A stretch of DNA of 64,000 nucleotides. It comes from Tretioscincus oriximinensis. Its lineage: Eukaryota > Chordata > Lepidosauria > Squamata > Gymnophthalmidae. The stretch lies in assembly GCA_022410635.1 (NCBI GenBank), contig JAJVDF010000378.1:1229729-1293728 (forward strand), read 5' to 3'. Positions 21,894 through 34,772 of this stretch are shown here, in pieces (the first letter of the stretch is position 1; each line of letters starts with the position of its first letter). A program made the translations under genes and the position numbers. A model generated the notes under the pieces. It did not search any database. It saw nothing but the letters and a program-made list of their open reading frames with translations, and was not told the origin of the DNA.

Positions 21894-24800
21894 AAATCTT
21901 AGAATTGCACAAGTTTTCCAAAACCATGGTTTTATTTTCAGTTAGCTAAAGATCAATATCATAGAGATACACAGAAACAACTTTATACTGATAGTGCCCA
22001 GCCCAGAAGGACTAGATCAGCCTGGAGTCATTCCATTAGCAGATACAAGTCAAAAATATTGAAATAAATCTTCAGCATCTGGAAAGAAGTTTTAGCATTA
22101 TCCTTGGTAGTGGCTCTAAAGATCACAAAATCAGTGGAGCCACTTTTTGGGTACAATAAACACTAGGAAGTGAAGTTCCTAGCCTCAGTTCTCTCTGGGA
22201 TACATTTCGTGCACCATTTGGTAAATGTATCTCCTTATTCTACCCAGAGACCCCTGAAATGGAAGTAAACCTAAAAACAGACATGACAACGTCCTGGTAC
22301 AGGCAACCATGTTTTGTCACATAGATAAAGATACACTCTAATTTGCATAAGTGATTGCAGATATAGGAAATGTCTTCACGCACAGGGGCTCCTTGCAGGG
22401 CAATCTCGATGCTTTCTGCTATCCACATGCAAGAAATTTCTAATATTGACACTGGAACTCTGACCACAAACATGCTTTTAAATGATTTCCAGTTTTAAAG
22501 AACTGGATGAAACTTGGGGGGGGGGCAGAGGTCATGTTGTCTCCCCTTAAAGTGTGCTAGGGCACTATTGTCACTCTGTAGCTTGTCCCGATGCCACATC
22601 CATATAAACACATCATTCCGCTAGTTAATAATATGAATTCCTCATTCTCTGGGTGCTACTAGCATGGCCAGTTAGTAGCAACCTGCAGGCTCAGCCAAAC
22701 CTCCTTCAGTCTTCTAACACTGCTACTACGTGCTTGATGGTTTAGCTTATTTCCCCCCCTTAAAAACAGTTCTTTTGAACATGCTAGTATCTCCACTTTG
22801 TTCGCATTCATCTGGTGTTCACAAGCCAGGTTCACAGTGAGGGCAAATGGCATCTGAAGGATATGGTGTTTGTGGAATAAGGAAATTACTCTGACACAAT
22901 CTATGGCACTCTTTACAGCACAAGTGTCATAGCCCTTGAATAAGTAATAAGACAATCCAAAGGTCAGTGCACTATGTTTACAAGTTGAAGATCTTCTTTC
23001 GATGGACGCTTTTAACAAGTGTCTTTTGGTACCATTAAAAAAAATCACCTTGATTTACAAAAAGAGGAGAGGAGAAGGAGGAAGAGAAGGAGGAAGATGA
23101 GAAGGAGGAGAAATCCAGACTATTGCTCACATTTTAGACAGACTTCAAAATGATTTATTCTTTCACATTAGATTCAGCTATGGACTGTTCATGTGTGGCA
23201 CTATGCAAGCAGCATTTTATTTTAAAATGAATTGTTCTTTTTTTCCTGGTGTGTTCAGTGAATGTCAGGGTCATACAATAATCCTTGGGAGCTGCATCTG
23301 CGGCTCTATTTCTCTTGATTTAATAAGGAATCTTGGTTTTCTTATTTGAAATCCCCCTTGCTAATTTCCTGAATGTTTAAACCCCATATGTTCCCTGCTA
23401 CAAGTCTTTTAATATGCACTTTTCCTTGCAAGCTATAGATAGAATGCACATCCCACAACACAGATAAACAATTTTTGAACAGCATGTTATACCACCATTT
23501 TTACTAATGGAGCTATTATCATTCAATGGTAAAAACTAACTATGTAAAAAAAAGATAAGGGTTCTATGTAAAAGCCACGTGCATAATTCATGACCAAATG
23601 GATTATGCAAAAATCTTTTTCCTCTACTGCATATATCTTACTAATCCCAACAAGGCAGTACACTTTCCAGATATTTATGAGCTAGTTTTATCACATTTGA
23701 GGCAAAAACGTTAGTCTTTTAATCTCCTTCAATAATAATTCCATAGTCTAAGTTCACGTCTAATGTCTGATATCAGTTTAATAATATTTGCCCTCTGTCT
23801 AGAAATCTGTGCCCTACATATCAGTATATCTGCTACGTTGAAAATGCCAGTGCAGAAATGATTAGCTAATGATGCAGGCCAGACACCGATCTTCTATGTA
23901 AACATAAGACGTTGAGAACTTTATCGCTCTCCCATCTTAGCAAAAGATCCCATAAATTTTGTACTATGTAAACTGTATCCTGACAAGAGGAGTTTACTAT
24001 TTCAGAAGTATTCAGCAAGGTACCCTATCATGTAAATTGTTCACTTCAAACAGAGACAGGACATACACAGGTTTTTTTTNAAAAAGCACTCAAAAATATT
24101 TAGAGGTGGTAGCTTTCAAAGTGGCATTCCGACCCCACTTTTAAACTGCAGCTGGATACAGATAGGGCAAACAACCTGAATTTAATGTACAACGATGCTA
24201 GATTTGGCAGACACATACAGAATTCTTCCACTGCAGCTTTGCATTATACACCTAGTACTAAAGTAGTATTTTTAAGGACTGTCACAATGGCTTTGTTATT
24301 CTGCATTTTCTCCACAATGCAGGCCCTCATCCAAGAATGCGAGCCGCCAATCTGAATGAATTTAGTGCAAAACAGATAGGGAGATGTTGGTCACATGTAC
24401 AAAATAATACTAAAGTGCAGAGTACCAAAGGAGTGAAGCACTGTTCCTCTAGAAGCACTTCACTTCAAAAAGCTATAAAATGTGAATTCATAAGTCATGT
24501 TTAGAGGTGGCCTACATTAAACCAGAAAATGTAATTCCAGAGTTATTCTTTGGATTTTAATTGAGATTAGGGATGGGATAACTGCCTTTTATATATAAAA
24601 CAACCCAATGGAAGTAAGATGATTGCACTTATATCAAAGAAAAAAGATTAAGGGCTCTTCCCCACCTCATGTTTTGCCTCACTATTTAAAATGTGTTTGA
24701 GATCCTACTGTCTCACCAACCTCAAGTTTCCACATACCTTCGACACATTTTCTAGCAATCTCATCACATGACAAATCATATAAGACATTACAGTGCTTGC

Positions 24801-26448
24801 ATTACTACAATTCTCAGCATTCTCTGTGAGCTGAGAGGCAATGAGATTTGCCATGTTCACATTGCTGAATGTCTCCATGAAGGTTTTTTTTGGATTACAG
24901 AAATGCCCACAAACTGCGGTGGTTAGAAATTCCACAGACCTTTTTAGTAAGTGTATCATCGAACATGCGTGACCTCTTGGGGCAGATTGAAGGTGATGTT
25001 GCTTAGACATTGCTAAACCCTAAGTCAGAATACCATTACAGTTGTATTTTAAAAAGTTTCTGATGTTTTCTTATGCAAAATCATATGAGAAAATAACTTT
25101 CTGAAATCACTTTTGCGCACTAACACCAGATTGTTAGTATATAGAATAACAGATCAAGATTGTGCAGTCGACTGCTGTGAATCTTGTATCGCAAAGTTAC
25201 ACAAACTTTGAAGTCAGCATCCCAAAGTTCCAGTTTTAGCTTTGGAACACCAGTGTACCCCCACTTCAACAACCTAAGTTTCTTCACTGAAATGTGTATC
25301 TATTCTTTTTTCTGCCTTTGGGAATTGAAAGAAAATCAAATTATACTAGCATTTCATCCCAGAAATACACCTGGTGGTCATATGGAGCCTCCTGAAAAAT
25401 ACGCTCTGCCATATGCCTACAGAGATACTACAGGGGGCAGGGATGGGGCTTCTCTAGTCCACATCCGCATGCATACAAAAGAGATCCAGTAGAGACTTGG
25501 AGCACCATCAAATCTGAATCTAAAGTAAGTGCAGGAAGGCCCTGCAACCTCAGATGATAACTCTCTAGAGAAAATAACTCCCATCATATCTCAAAATGAA
25601 ATCCCTTTTAAAAAAATAAAAGTACACTAAAAACTGCTTTTACATAACCTCTATTGTGTAGTTCACCTTCTAACAATGTATAACACTCTGTTCTGGACTA
25701 GGTATTCCAAGGCAAGCAGACGAGCATTTCCTGTCCTTCCCCTTAAACAAAATCCTTCGCCTTTCCTGAAGAGGCTTTCTGAAGGCAACATTCTAGTCTG
25801 ATTCTGCAAGGACTTATTGTAAACACGTTTGATTTATTGGTTTGCAGAAATCATTAGAACGTGAAACCTTTTCTCTCCAGACTGTAGTTGATGCTGCTTA
25901 ATAGCTTGTTAGGTATATCCACAATCCCTGCAATGAGAATGTATAAAGGCAAAGTACAAATAATGCCTCCAACTTTTAATAAATAATTGAGCAGCTGCAC
26001 TGGAGGTAGGGAGAGTTCATTTTTCAGTAATAAAGCCCTGTTGCCCTTTGTCGTTCACAGTTTTTGCCAGTAATTGTGCCAGTTGTGCCCAAGTTCCTTA
26101 AAAGGAATAGGAAGAAAGTTTCTTTAAAGGAAGACTTTAGAGAGGGGGAAAGTTCTTGACAAAAGAGTAAAAAGCCAAGTATAAATATAACTTACTGTAT
26201 GTTCAAAATTGTGCAGAATGTGGGTGTCGTCATAACCTCTGCTGGACCTGTTTTGGCAGCCTCTGCTGGGGAGTTGGTTTAGATATAATGAGCAAACAAG
26301 GAAAGTTTATTTTATTTTAAGAACAATATATAGTTTCCAATATAGCTTTAACTAGAAAAATAAGCAATAAAACTAACTCTAGGTGGATAGGAAGGCAAGN
26401 GATATCTTCAGTTAACTAAAGCAACATCTAGACAAAAGAGTAATAACA
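21894..26448. other. No supported gene or named repeat
   Basis: AT-rich. A purine tract lies at 23063-23110 (GGAGAAGGAGGAAGAGAAGG type). A 129-codon minus-strand frame at 22659-23048 and a 101-codon one at 24705-25010 show no domain. Confidence 0.35.
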
Positions 26449-26520
26449 ACAACAAAAACAACCACAATCACCACAACCACAACAACAATAACAATAACAA
26501 TAATAATAATAAAACATCAT
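26449..26520 (+). repeat. CAA/TAA-type microsatellite
   Basis: A run of AAC, CAC and AAT trinucleotides grading from ACAACAAC to ATAATAATAATAA. Such tracts often arise from LINE or SINE tails. Confidence 0.8.
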
Positions 26521-26660
26521 CCACAACAATGTTTATTTATAATGCTTTTTTTACCAAAGGGTAGCACATATAGCTTTTGTTGCATTCTCCACAACAGACA
26601 CCCTGTGATGTATGAGGGACTAAGAGAGTTCTAAAGAAATGTGAACTTGAGGCATTGGAG
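26521..26660 (-). mobile_element. Minus-strand SINE fragments
   Basis: 26525-26570 (CAACAATGTTTATTTATAATGCTTTTT...ACCAAAGGGTAG order) matches 63205-63245 and looks like a SINE tail. 26575-26660 reversed contains CACAGGGTGTCTGTTGTGGA and TTTAGAACTCTCTTAGTCC, matching the MIR-like SINE at 21735. Confidence 0.5.
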
Positions 26661-26803
26661 ACATACTACAGACTAGTTTGTAATTAGGGCTTGATTTAAT
26701 ATTTCTCCCTTAAACATATGTAAAAATGTATTTTATTTAAGATTGAAAAATAAGCCACATCATTTGTAATAAACCAGGGATTGCTTTGCAAACAAAAATT
26801 GTG

Positions 26804-26833
26804 CATCATCATCATCATCATCATCATCATCAT
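26804..26833 (+). repeat. (CAT)10 microsatellite
   Basis: Ten uninterrupted CAT units, so probably length-variable in the population. Confidence 0.95.
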
Positions 26834-28459
26834 GTTTTTTTCCTGGGTCAAAAGTAGGTTAGACTCATTATGTCACTAAAGTGCCAGCCATTAATAGGAC
26901 ATTATGTGCCAAAATCAATTATGCAGCTATTCTTGTCCAAGGTGAGATATGATTTCATTAGTTTGTCTGTTCCAGGGGGCCCCTATATAGAAAATAAAGC
27001 AATATTGAATTTTAAGGAACACCAGAATAAACCTCAAACATATTTCTCATGAATTTGAAGAAAGGAAGCATATCACCATTTATTGGGTACATAGCCATTA
27101 CACATGCATACCTTATTTCATGCCTTATAAGACACTTTGACATAAAATTGGTTTTGTAATCTGATAAAGAATTTTCCAGATAAATAAATTTAAAAATAGG
27201 ACACAGGCTCATTTTAGGACTTTTTTAAAAATTTCAGAAAACCAGATCTTATAGGGCAAAATTAATAAATATCATTTTTGCCCTTAGGGTAATTAATGTC
27301 CAAATTAGTATACATGACAGCAAACACAATATAACTGCAGTAACTCAGCATCACTTTCTATTATTGTCTCATGTTAAGTATGATATAGTATACTGAAAGA
27401 ACCTGTTAATTCCTTGCCCTCTGAAGCTAGCCTTCTTTAAAGAGACAGGATTACTATGCAAAAGGTAGCATGAATAAAAGAAGGCTGGATTTCAGTTCAA
27501 TGTAATCCTCTGAAACAGTACCATCTTGTGGTTAATTTAGAAATAAATTCAAATACCAAAAAATAGCATCTATATTCCACCATCAGGAAAAATGTGTTTT
27601 TTTCAAAAGACAGTGCTCAAATATAATGATGCCTAGTAGGATGTTTCATTACATTTATTCTCTTAAATCTTCACAACTGAAATCAATGTCTACTGAAACT
27701 ACATAACTAAAATCAATGTAAACAGACTTATTTCATTAAGTGTGTACACTCATATATACATACACACTTCATCTTTTGTTGTGAAAAGCTTTCAGTGGCA
27801 TATAATACTGCTTACACGCANGTTTCCAAAGCCTTAACCCACAGCTCCTCTTCTTTGCTGCCAAAGCCTTAGATAAACACTTGCGTGTTAGTAAGTGTTC
27901 TTCACTTCATTCTAGCAGGCCAATTTCTCAGCCTGACATTACAATTTGCAGAGAGCTAACTTCTAAATCTGGGTGCTGCTGAACTGTATATATACGATTG
28001 CCCTGCTAGACTGTCTACAAAGCTAAGAGAATCACCACACTAAGAAATTGTCTCAGATGATCCATTGCTGAAAGGTCCTTGGGATTCCTAGCTTTTACAA
28101 AGAAAAGCGAAATGAATGGGAAACCAGCTCATGACAAATGGTAATTAAGGAGAAAGCAACTCTCATGGGCAGCCACGTTTGCAATGTGCATTGAATAGTC
28201 ATATTCAGTTACCAGACAGTGCCACGAGCAACCTGCTGTGTTGAAGTTGACACCACAGAGAGCAATTTAAATTACGTTCCACGTGGAATATAACTCCTGC
28301 TCCATCCGTACACATTTGAATAATTCCCAGCCTACTCTTTGAGCTATGGAAGACCTTGTGGCACTTCTAACAGATTAGCTTTGAAAACTCCAGTGTAAAA
28401 TCCACACCAACAGTTTTGTCTTACANCAGTTCTCCCTTTGTTGAATGGAAAGAATGATT
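26834..28459. other. No recognised feature
   Basis: AT-rich, with no gene signal. One N near 27822. Confidence 0.4.
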
Positions 28460-28600
28460 TCTGTATGTAAAGCCAGGGCTTAGAACGTCTGAGTCATCAG
28501 AGACCTGGGTTCAAATCTACATTCAGCCTTAAGCAGTCCTAGTTAACAGCTGCCANTACTGGCTCTCAGCTTCACCTCCAGTGGCTCATTTGCGATTCAA
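28460..28600 (+). mobile_element. Possible MIR-like SINE
   Basis: ACCTGGGTTCAAATCTACAT resembles a tRNA B box followed by the MIR head. The preceding GTCTGAGTCATCAGAG and the later GGCTCTCAGCTTCACCTC fit loosely. Weakly supported. Confidence 0.35.
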
Positions 28601-29644
28601 CAGGGATGATCTTACATTCTCTCATTTCAAAGGGAAAAAGGTATATAGTGAGAAAACAAAAACACAGCATTGTGGAGATTACAGACAGAATAAGCAGTTA
28701 CTGAATCCACAATGCTTTATAAAGCCTATTTATAAAACAAACCCCAAAAAGCATTCCTTTGGTCACATGCCAGATTTGCAATGTTGATTCAGTTTTCACC
28801 TTTTACATAATCTGTGGCATATGTAAAATATATAGGCTTAAATTCCCTTACTCCATAGAAATAAAATACTCAGTTTGTTGGAAATCAGTGACTCAATTTG
28901 CTCTGTTTTGTTTCTGTGAATGTTTTACATCTCCTCCTTTTTCCACATTAATGTGTTGTGTGTATGGATTTTGGCAGTGCACCCTGTCACTCTGTCAACA
29001 TTCACTCTCTACCACCAGTAATTCCACATCAATGCTATGCAAACACACTGATGTGCAATACCGGCTCCAGAAACATGGATCCAAGCTAATCTGGATTCAC
29101 TAAACCATAAATGCAGAAAGGGCATATGTTTCTCTTGTGGGTTTTTTTAAAAGAAAAAGTGAAGTAGATAAATGTGAGAATTGAGGAATAATAGAAATGA
29201 TCGACCTTGTGATCAAAATCAAAGCGAGATGTCAGGCTTGAATTTTTAAAAATCCCTCAGGTGGTTCAGCTTTTCAAAAATTCATTCTTCAAAGAAAAGA
29301 AAGTCAAGAACAATTAGTGTTTGAAGTCACTCCGTTACTTTTGCTTCTAAATTTGAAAGGATACCATTAATATATGACACATCTTGTTTTAGTATCTTTA
29401 TTTTGTTTTTTGTGTGGGTAACACTTAAGAGTAGCAGGCAGAAAAAATGCTAAGAAAAGAAAGAAAAGTAGAGCATGAAAAGAATAATTTATATTGAACA
29501 TATAGAAATGGAAGAGAAAAATAACTATTTTTCTTAGAAATGTGCACTTCAAAATTATATTTCTAAAATATACAAATTGAATGCAACCATTCTTAGAAAG
29601 CTACACTGCTCTTTTTAAAATAAAGAATTTTCTTCAATTTTCAC
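28601..29644. other. No firm feature
   Basis: 29010-29130 shares a short block with 10750-10870. No gene signal. A-rich at 29440-29530. Confidence 0.35.
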
Positions 29645-30471
29645 TGATCAGGACAGAGGATACATGCATGCAACAGAACAGAAAGGGCATCAAAGGAACT
29701 AAATGGGTCAGAGATAACAAGGGGTCCTTCCTAGTCTCAATAAACTGAACATTAATAAATCCTTGGGGCCAGATAGCATTCATCCCAGATTTCTTAAAGA
29801 ATACAAATGTGAAATTGCTGTACTTCTAGCCAAAATATGTAATATTTTGGAATACTGTGTTCAGTTCTGGGGGGCCCAATTTAAAAAGGACATTGATAAA
29901 CGAGAGCAAGTACAAAAGAGAGTTACAAGGATGGTGAGTGGTCTGGAAACCATGTCCTATGAGGAACGGNTGTGTTCAGTTCTGGGGGGCCCAATTTAAA
30001 AAGGACATTGATAAACGAGAGCAAGTACAAAAGAGAGTTACAAGGATGGTGAGTGGTCTGGAAACCATGTCCTATGAGGAACGGTTAAAGGATCTAGGGA
30101 TGTTTAGTCTGCAAAAGAGAAGACTGAGAGGAGACTTGATAGCTGTCTACAAATATCTGAAGGGCTGTCACAGAGCAGAGGGATCAACATTGTTCTCATT
30201 AGCACATGGAAGGACTAGAAACAGTAAAATGAAACTGCAAGGGAGGAGATTTAGATTAGATATCAGAAAAAACTTTCTAATAGTCAGGGTGATAAATCAG
30301 TGGAACAGTTTGCCACAGGGGGTGGTGAGTTCGCCTTCCCTGGAAGTCTTCAAATAGAAACTGTACAGTCATCTTTCTGGGATGGTTTAATGAATCCTGC
30401 ATCGAGCAGGGGGTTGGACCCGATGACCCTGGAGGTCCCTTCCAACTCTATGATTCTATGATTCTATTTCC
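29645..30471 (+). pseudogene. CR1 LINE with internal deletion
   Basis: 29750-29850 encodes the start of a CR1 reverse transcriptase (LGPDSIHPRFLKE, then IAVLLAKICN). It is joined directly to the C-terminal part (ILEYCVQFWGAQFKK), so the catalytic palm with its DD pair is missing. The frame then runs through SYEERLKDLGMFSLQKRRLR, RGDLIAVYKYLKG, NQWNSLPQGVV and SLEVFK to a stop at 30356. The 3' end has GTTGGACCCGATGACCCTGG, AGGTCCCTTCCAACTC and two ATTCTATG-type repeats, typical of CR1. A 114-bp stretch is duplicated at 29856-30084. Confidence 0.85.
29856..30084 (+). repeat. Perfect 114-bp direct duplication around one N
   Basis: 29856-29969 and 29971-30084 are identical as far as I can read, separated by a single N at 29970. 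The duplication breaks the CR1 reading frame. Identity in an otherwise diverged element, exactly abutting an N, points to unmerged contig ends rather than biology. Confidence 0.85.
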
Positions 30472-30549
30472 TTAAGATCAGGCATTGTGTTAGTAGATTG
30501 ATGGGTAGCTGCCATCACTGCTGTCACTGGCGGCTAGATAGCCTGTACA

Positions 30550-30965
30550 GAATATAAGAGGAGCCATACTGAATCTGTGCCAGTGTGTTGTATGTTGCTT
30601 TAAGTAATAGTGTTTGTCAGAGACACCTGAAATGTGTTAACTAACTGGTGTTCCTTATTGCATGTGCATGCCTTAACATTATTCTTTATCGGATGTTCTG
30701 AAATGCTTTGGCAGCATAAGCTTTGTCTCCTACACATTGGATAATAAACCCTTGTATTTATATGCATAAATGAAGATCTCTGGACTTCGTTGTTCCTAAT
30801 CCATTTCAAGAACATTACATCCATCATCTAGTACAGCATTCTGTCTCACAGAGGCCCACCTGGGCAGTCTGAACAGAAGAAGGCAAAATATGCACCTGTT
30901 CTCGACTCCCTGCAAATGGCATTTCAGGAGTACTGCCCGTTGCCCCACCTGTGCGGGCTGAGTGA
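30550..30965 (-). mobile_element. CR1/L3-like 3' end interrupted by an insert
   Basis: 30835-30940 reversed reads GGAGTCGAGAACAGGTGCAT, GACTGCCCAGGTGGGCC and CTGTGAGACAGAATGCTG, as at 49680-49770. The extreme 3' end (the text equivalent to CTGAATCAGTAGGGCTTCTC) lies at 30555-30582, so about 247 bases were inserted between them. Confidence 0.6.
30583..30829. mobile_element. Unidentified insert in the CR1/L3 copy
   Basis: Begins TGTTGTATGTTGC and ends near CATTACATCCATCAT, with GGATAATAAACCC as a possible polyadenylation signal on the plus strand. A small solitary LTR is possible, but no target duplication could be matched. A diverged unrelated repeat is equally likely. Confidence 0.3.
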
Positions 30966-31028
30966 CTTGGTTCATGTATCCTCATTGCCACCACCAGTAC
31001 CCAGCTGGCTTCTGCCATTGTCGCCATG

Positions 31029-31065
31029 GTTTTATTTATTTTATTTATTTATTTATTTAAAATGA
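31029..31065 (+). repeat. TTTA-rich simple repeat
   Basis: TTTATTTATTTTATTTATTT and more, probably the reversed tail of a minus-strand SINE or LINE that continues to the right as ATTTATATCCAAGCC. Confidence 0.7.
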
Positions 31066-31549
31066 TTTATATCCAAGCCTTCACCAATTGATCCCAGGAA
31101 AAAAAGAACAAGAAAACAACACAAAATAATACATTCATAAAATGTTTAAAAAGATCCATACCCTCCTACCTTCCCTCCCTACACCCTGCAACCCACCCAC
31201 CCTCCCTAGTTCTAGTACATGCCAGAATGGGAGAGAGGGGGAGGAAAGGAAATAAAAGCCATTAAAATCTTGACAATTTTTAAGATTCATCGGCCTGTTT
31301 GGGAAGATGAAGTGTAGTCTAGAATGAAAAGGGAGATCGGGTGGGGCTTGAATAAGAAAAGGGGCTTCCAGAGTTCCCAGATTACAGATTTGAAATGTGG
31401 TAACCCAACAGTTGAAGAGACTTACAAATAACTATGCAATCAACATCTACTTGAGGAAGTATACTAGAGGAAGCTATGTAGCCACCGTTTTGATTTTATC
31501 ATAGAGCCTCACCTTTGGCTGAGTCACAGGCTCCCTGCTCCATGAAGGC
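31066..31549. other. No recognised feature
   Basis: C-rich at 31160-31215 (ACCTTCCCTCCCTACACCCT). Otherwise ordinary. Confidence 0.35.
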
Positions 31550-31672
31550 ACTGTTGCAGTTTTAGACTAGTATATTTTTAAATTGCTCTATTTTAATTTG
31601 TTTTATATTTTTTTATTGTGATCCTCCCTGAGATTTTTGGGTGTAGGGTGAAATATAAATATAAATAAATAA
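31550..31672 (+). mobile_element. L2-like 3' end
   Basis: T-rich stretch, then TCCCTGAGATTTTTGGGTGT, AGGGTGAAATATAAATATAA and AATAAATAAG: the recurrent 3' end. Confidence 0.6.
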
Positions 31673-32714
31673 GTATGATTTGTCCCATTTTGTATCTAAT
31701 TCATAAGATTCATAAAAATAAGAATCCTTTCTTCACTTTCCCTTAACATAGAACAAGAGGCAGATCTATGCAGCCCTGCCCACCAGGCACTTGCTCTGTT
31801 CCATAAAACATAGAGTAATCCCAACCAGCTCTGCTTAAAAAGTTCTACTAGTAGATCAGCAAAACTTTGTTCTGAACACAGAGGGGTGTAGAAGACATGA
31901 CTCTGCATTCAGGGTTATCAGCGTAACCATTTCAGCAGTGCAAGAAACTCCCAACTAAATTAGATAATAATTTGGCAACAATTCTGTCAAAAGAGTATAA
32001 TCAAGAGCTCAGGGCCATTTTATGTGGTGTCTGCACCATGGTACACAATTCTGCATTGGTGGGGGTTTTTTTTAAAAAAGAAACTCACTTAATGAAGATT
32101 ATAAATATATATTCTGCATTTAGGCTGACAGCAGGACACAAAATCTATATCTGACATGAGGACTGTCCTTCCCGAAGTTAAATGTAACTCTAAGTCATTA
32201 GTTAAGTCTCCAGTCCAAGCCTAAGGAGGTTCATGCACTGTAACATCTTCAAGGAAAGCTACAAAGGACATTTTATATGTCTTGGTTTTGAGCACTGATT
32301 AAAACTTCTCCAAATAATGGATAGCTTCATGTCAGGTAAAAGGAGTGAAAGTCATGTGGGCTAATAAAGCTGTCACACAGATATGGCAGGTGGAAAAGCC
32401 ATTGTAAAGAAAGTCTTGTAGACACAGAACTTCTTTGCTTTGAAATCCATAAACTGTCTTTTCAACAGCATTTACAGCACAATTATCTGCCTTACCCTTA
32501 TACAATGTGCAGAAACACAAGCTAGGTACTTAATCCTCTCATAACCTATTTTCAAATACCCTATGGAAATGGTCACTTACAATTAAGTTTTAATCCAGCC
32601 TGAGTGAATAGTTGTTTGCTTTCCACATTTCAGTTTTATTGGTCAAAAACTGCCCAAGTTCTTCTTTGCTGATGTTTCTCTCACACTGAATGTGCACCGA
32701 ATCTGGATTAAAAC
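31673..32714. other. No recognised feature
   Basis: No gene signal or clear repeat end. Confidence 0.4.
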
Positions 32715-32815
32715 CCGAAGGTCTCAGGGCAGCCAACAATAAAAACAACAATACATAGTTAATATTAAAAACAATATAAAACAGTATCTATAAGTTAAGA
32801 TAGAATACGCCTTCT
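32715..32815 (-). mobile_element. L2-like 3' end fragment
   Basis: CGAAGGTCTCAGGGCAGCCA then ACAATAAAAACAACAATACA and AACAATATAAAACAGTATCT, the reverse of the family seen at 15455-15600. Confidence 0.5.
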
Positions 32816-34556
32816 GGCAGTTGAGAGGAGACTGCGTCTCAATTTACTATATTCAAAAAATAGCTTCAAGACAAGCAGAGTTATAGGTTGACTTAGCTTC
32901 AACTAAACAAGTGCCACACTTGTTGAGGAATCAGTTACTGCCACAGATAGCAAGGTGTGATGCCACTACAGGATTTGAAGCAGGTTCATATTCAAAACAT
33001 TGGCTGCATCCACACACAGGTCTAAAAAGTGCTCCTCACTTTTTTCGTGGGTGGGCAGCCATCTGCATAGCTTGCTCAGTGGCCACTGATTGGTGGAGGG
33101 CCCAGCTGAGCAGGCTAGATTCAAAAAAGCAGCAGGTTTTTGACACACAGTACCATGAGAGCTGGAAGTATCAGCTCTCATTAAACCCACTGCAAGGATC
33201 TGCAGGAACCATGCTCCTATGCAGACTTCATTATGCCACGTGGGTTGTTTCCCTTCATCCCAGTCCGAGCAATGAAATGCAGTTACCAAGTTACTGCAAC
33301 GTTATCAAATTACCAAACATACAGGATATGTAGCTAGAGATTTCCCAATGCCCCTCTGTTTAAGAAATAGAATTTGCCTGTGGCACTTCTGAAGCAGATC
33401 ATTTTTGTCCAACACTACAAAATAATCACCCTCACAAATGGTGATGTAGATTTTGATTTCTGCTTCACACAACCCTGAAAAAGGTACCTCAGCTGGTAAA
33501 GGGAGACCCAGCACTTATTAGAATTGTGGACTATTATTATTCATTTCCTGAGATGGTAGACTTGGCTTGGCATAAAATCATGGGAACTGTAGTGCAGGAA
33601 TATTTTGATGGCCACAGTTGAAACCCCTATTCTTAGGCAATATAGAGAGACTATTATTTTTAAGATGTTTTTTAAATCTGGCACTTATCACTTCACCAGG
33701 TGTCTTTTTTATTCTCAATTCACAAATTAGAGTATTCAGAATGCCCTTCATTTAGACTGTTTAAAAAGAGCTACATTTTTTAATGTTTGTGTTTGAAAAC
33801 CATTGACAAATATACAAAAGTGGATTAGTAACTAGTTAAATGGGACCTGGTAGTAAAACATTTTGCCAGCGAGTGTTCAGGATAGATAAGTGGAATAGAA
33901 AAGGATCCAACCATTTTGTTTCAGGCAGCATCTTTCTGCTTTCTTCCCCTCAACACTTAAAATACATGTCCAGAAAAAGAAGAAAAATCCTGCCTTTAAG
34001 TTAGGAAAATAAAGACTCATTTTAAACAAAATTATTTAGGTCGATGCTACTAAAACCCCGGCTGACTTCAAATAGGGTCATAGATTGCCGTTTTATCCTC
34101 TACCAACCCTGAATAATTTCTCCCCAATCAGTCATGTAAGCATTGCCTGATATACTACAGTAAAAGAATAATAAGGAAGCAAAATCAGAAACAAAAAAAC
34201 AAGTGCCAGTTGTGAACATCACCTGTTTGTTTTCTCTAGTAATTTCTATTATGAATATTTTAAGTGTATTTATGGGTAGTTAAGATTCTTAAACTATGAT
34301 AAAAAACCCTCCACCCATAATCTTTTTATCAGAAACTAAAACACAGCTATTTTCTTACTGAATTGTGGTGAGATGAGGGAGGTTCTGGCACACGTGTTAA
34401 GTGTCTTTCAGCAGTCGTCTCGCAATAAATGCCGTTTATCTTGGAATAAACTATTGCTGGGATATTCAGGCATCATTCCTGAGAACATCCGTCTTCTCGC
34501 AACCGTCCCCCGTCCTCTAGCGTGTGCACAAAAGGCACGAGAGATTTAAGTGAGGC
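32816..34556. other. No supported gene; one possible MITE fragment
   Basis: 33545-33640 contains ATCATGGGAACTGTAGTGCA and GATGGCCACAGTTGAAACCC, reminiscent of a common reptile DNA-transposon fragment. The 140-codon frame at 32911-33333 is mirrored by an equally long one on the other strand and has no domain. Confidence 0.3.
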
Positions 34557-34770
34557 GCAGCAGTAGCTGTCAAAAAGAACTGCACTGCACTGACAGGCTG
34601 CATCCACAGGAAACCTATCTGTTCCTCGGAATAGGAGTCTGCCAACCACATGCTAGTGTAGACTGTGGCAGGCCCAATGGGTTGGCAGGCTCCTATTCCA
34701 AGGGATAGATTGGCTCCCTGTGGATGCAGCCTGACAGCACAGCACAGTCCTTTTTGACAGCTACTGCTGC
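34557..34770. mobile_element. Foldback 1 (nested inverted repeats)
   Basis: GCAGCAGTAGCTGTCAAAAA pairs with TTTTTGACAGCTACTGCTGC (34751-34770). Inside, GGCTGCATCCACAGG pairs with CCTGTGGATGCAGCC and GGAATAGGAG with CTCCTATTCC. Arms are about 85-95 bases. The GGCTGCATCCACA end is common in reptile MITEs. Confidence 0.7.
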
Positions 34771-34772
34771 GT

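Noticed and set aside
22659..23048. 129-codon minus-strand frame
   Set aside because: No recognisable domain, no upstream or downstream gene structure; within chance for a 64-kb AT-rich window.
32911..33333. 140-codon plus-strand frame
   Set aside because: A 107-codon frame lies opposite it and neither has a domain; likely chance.
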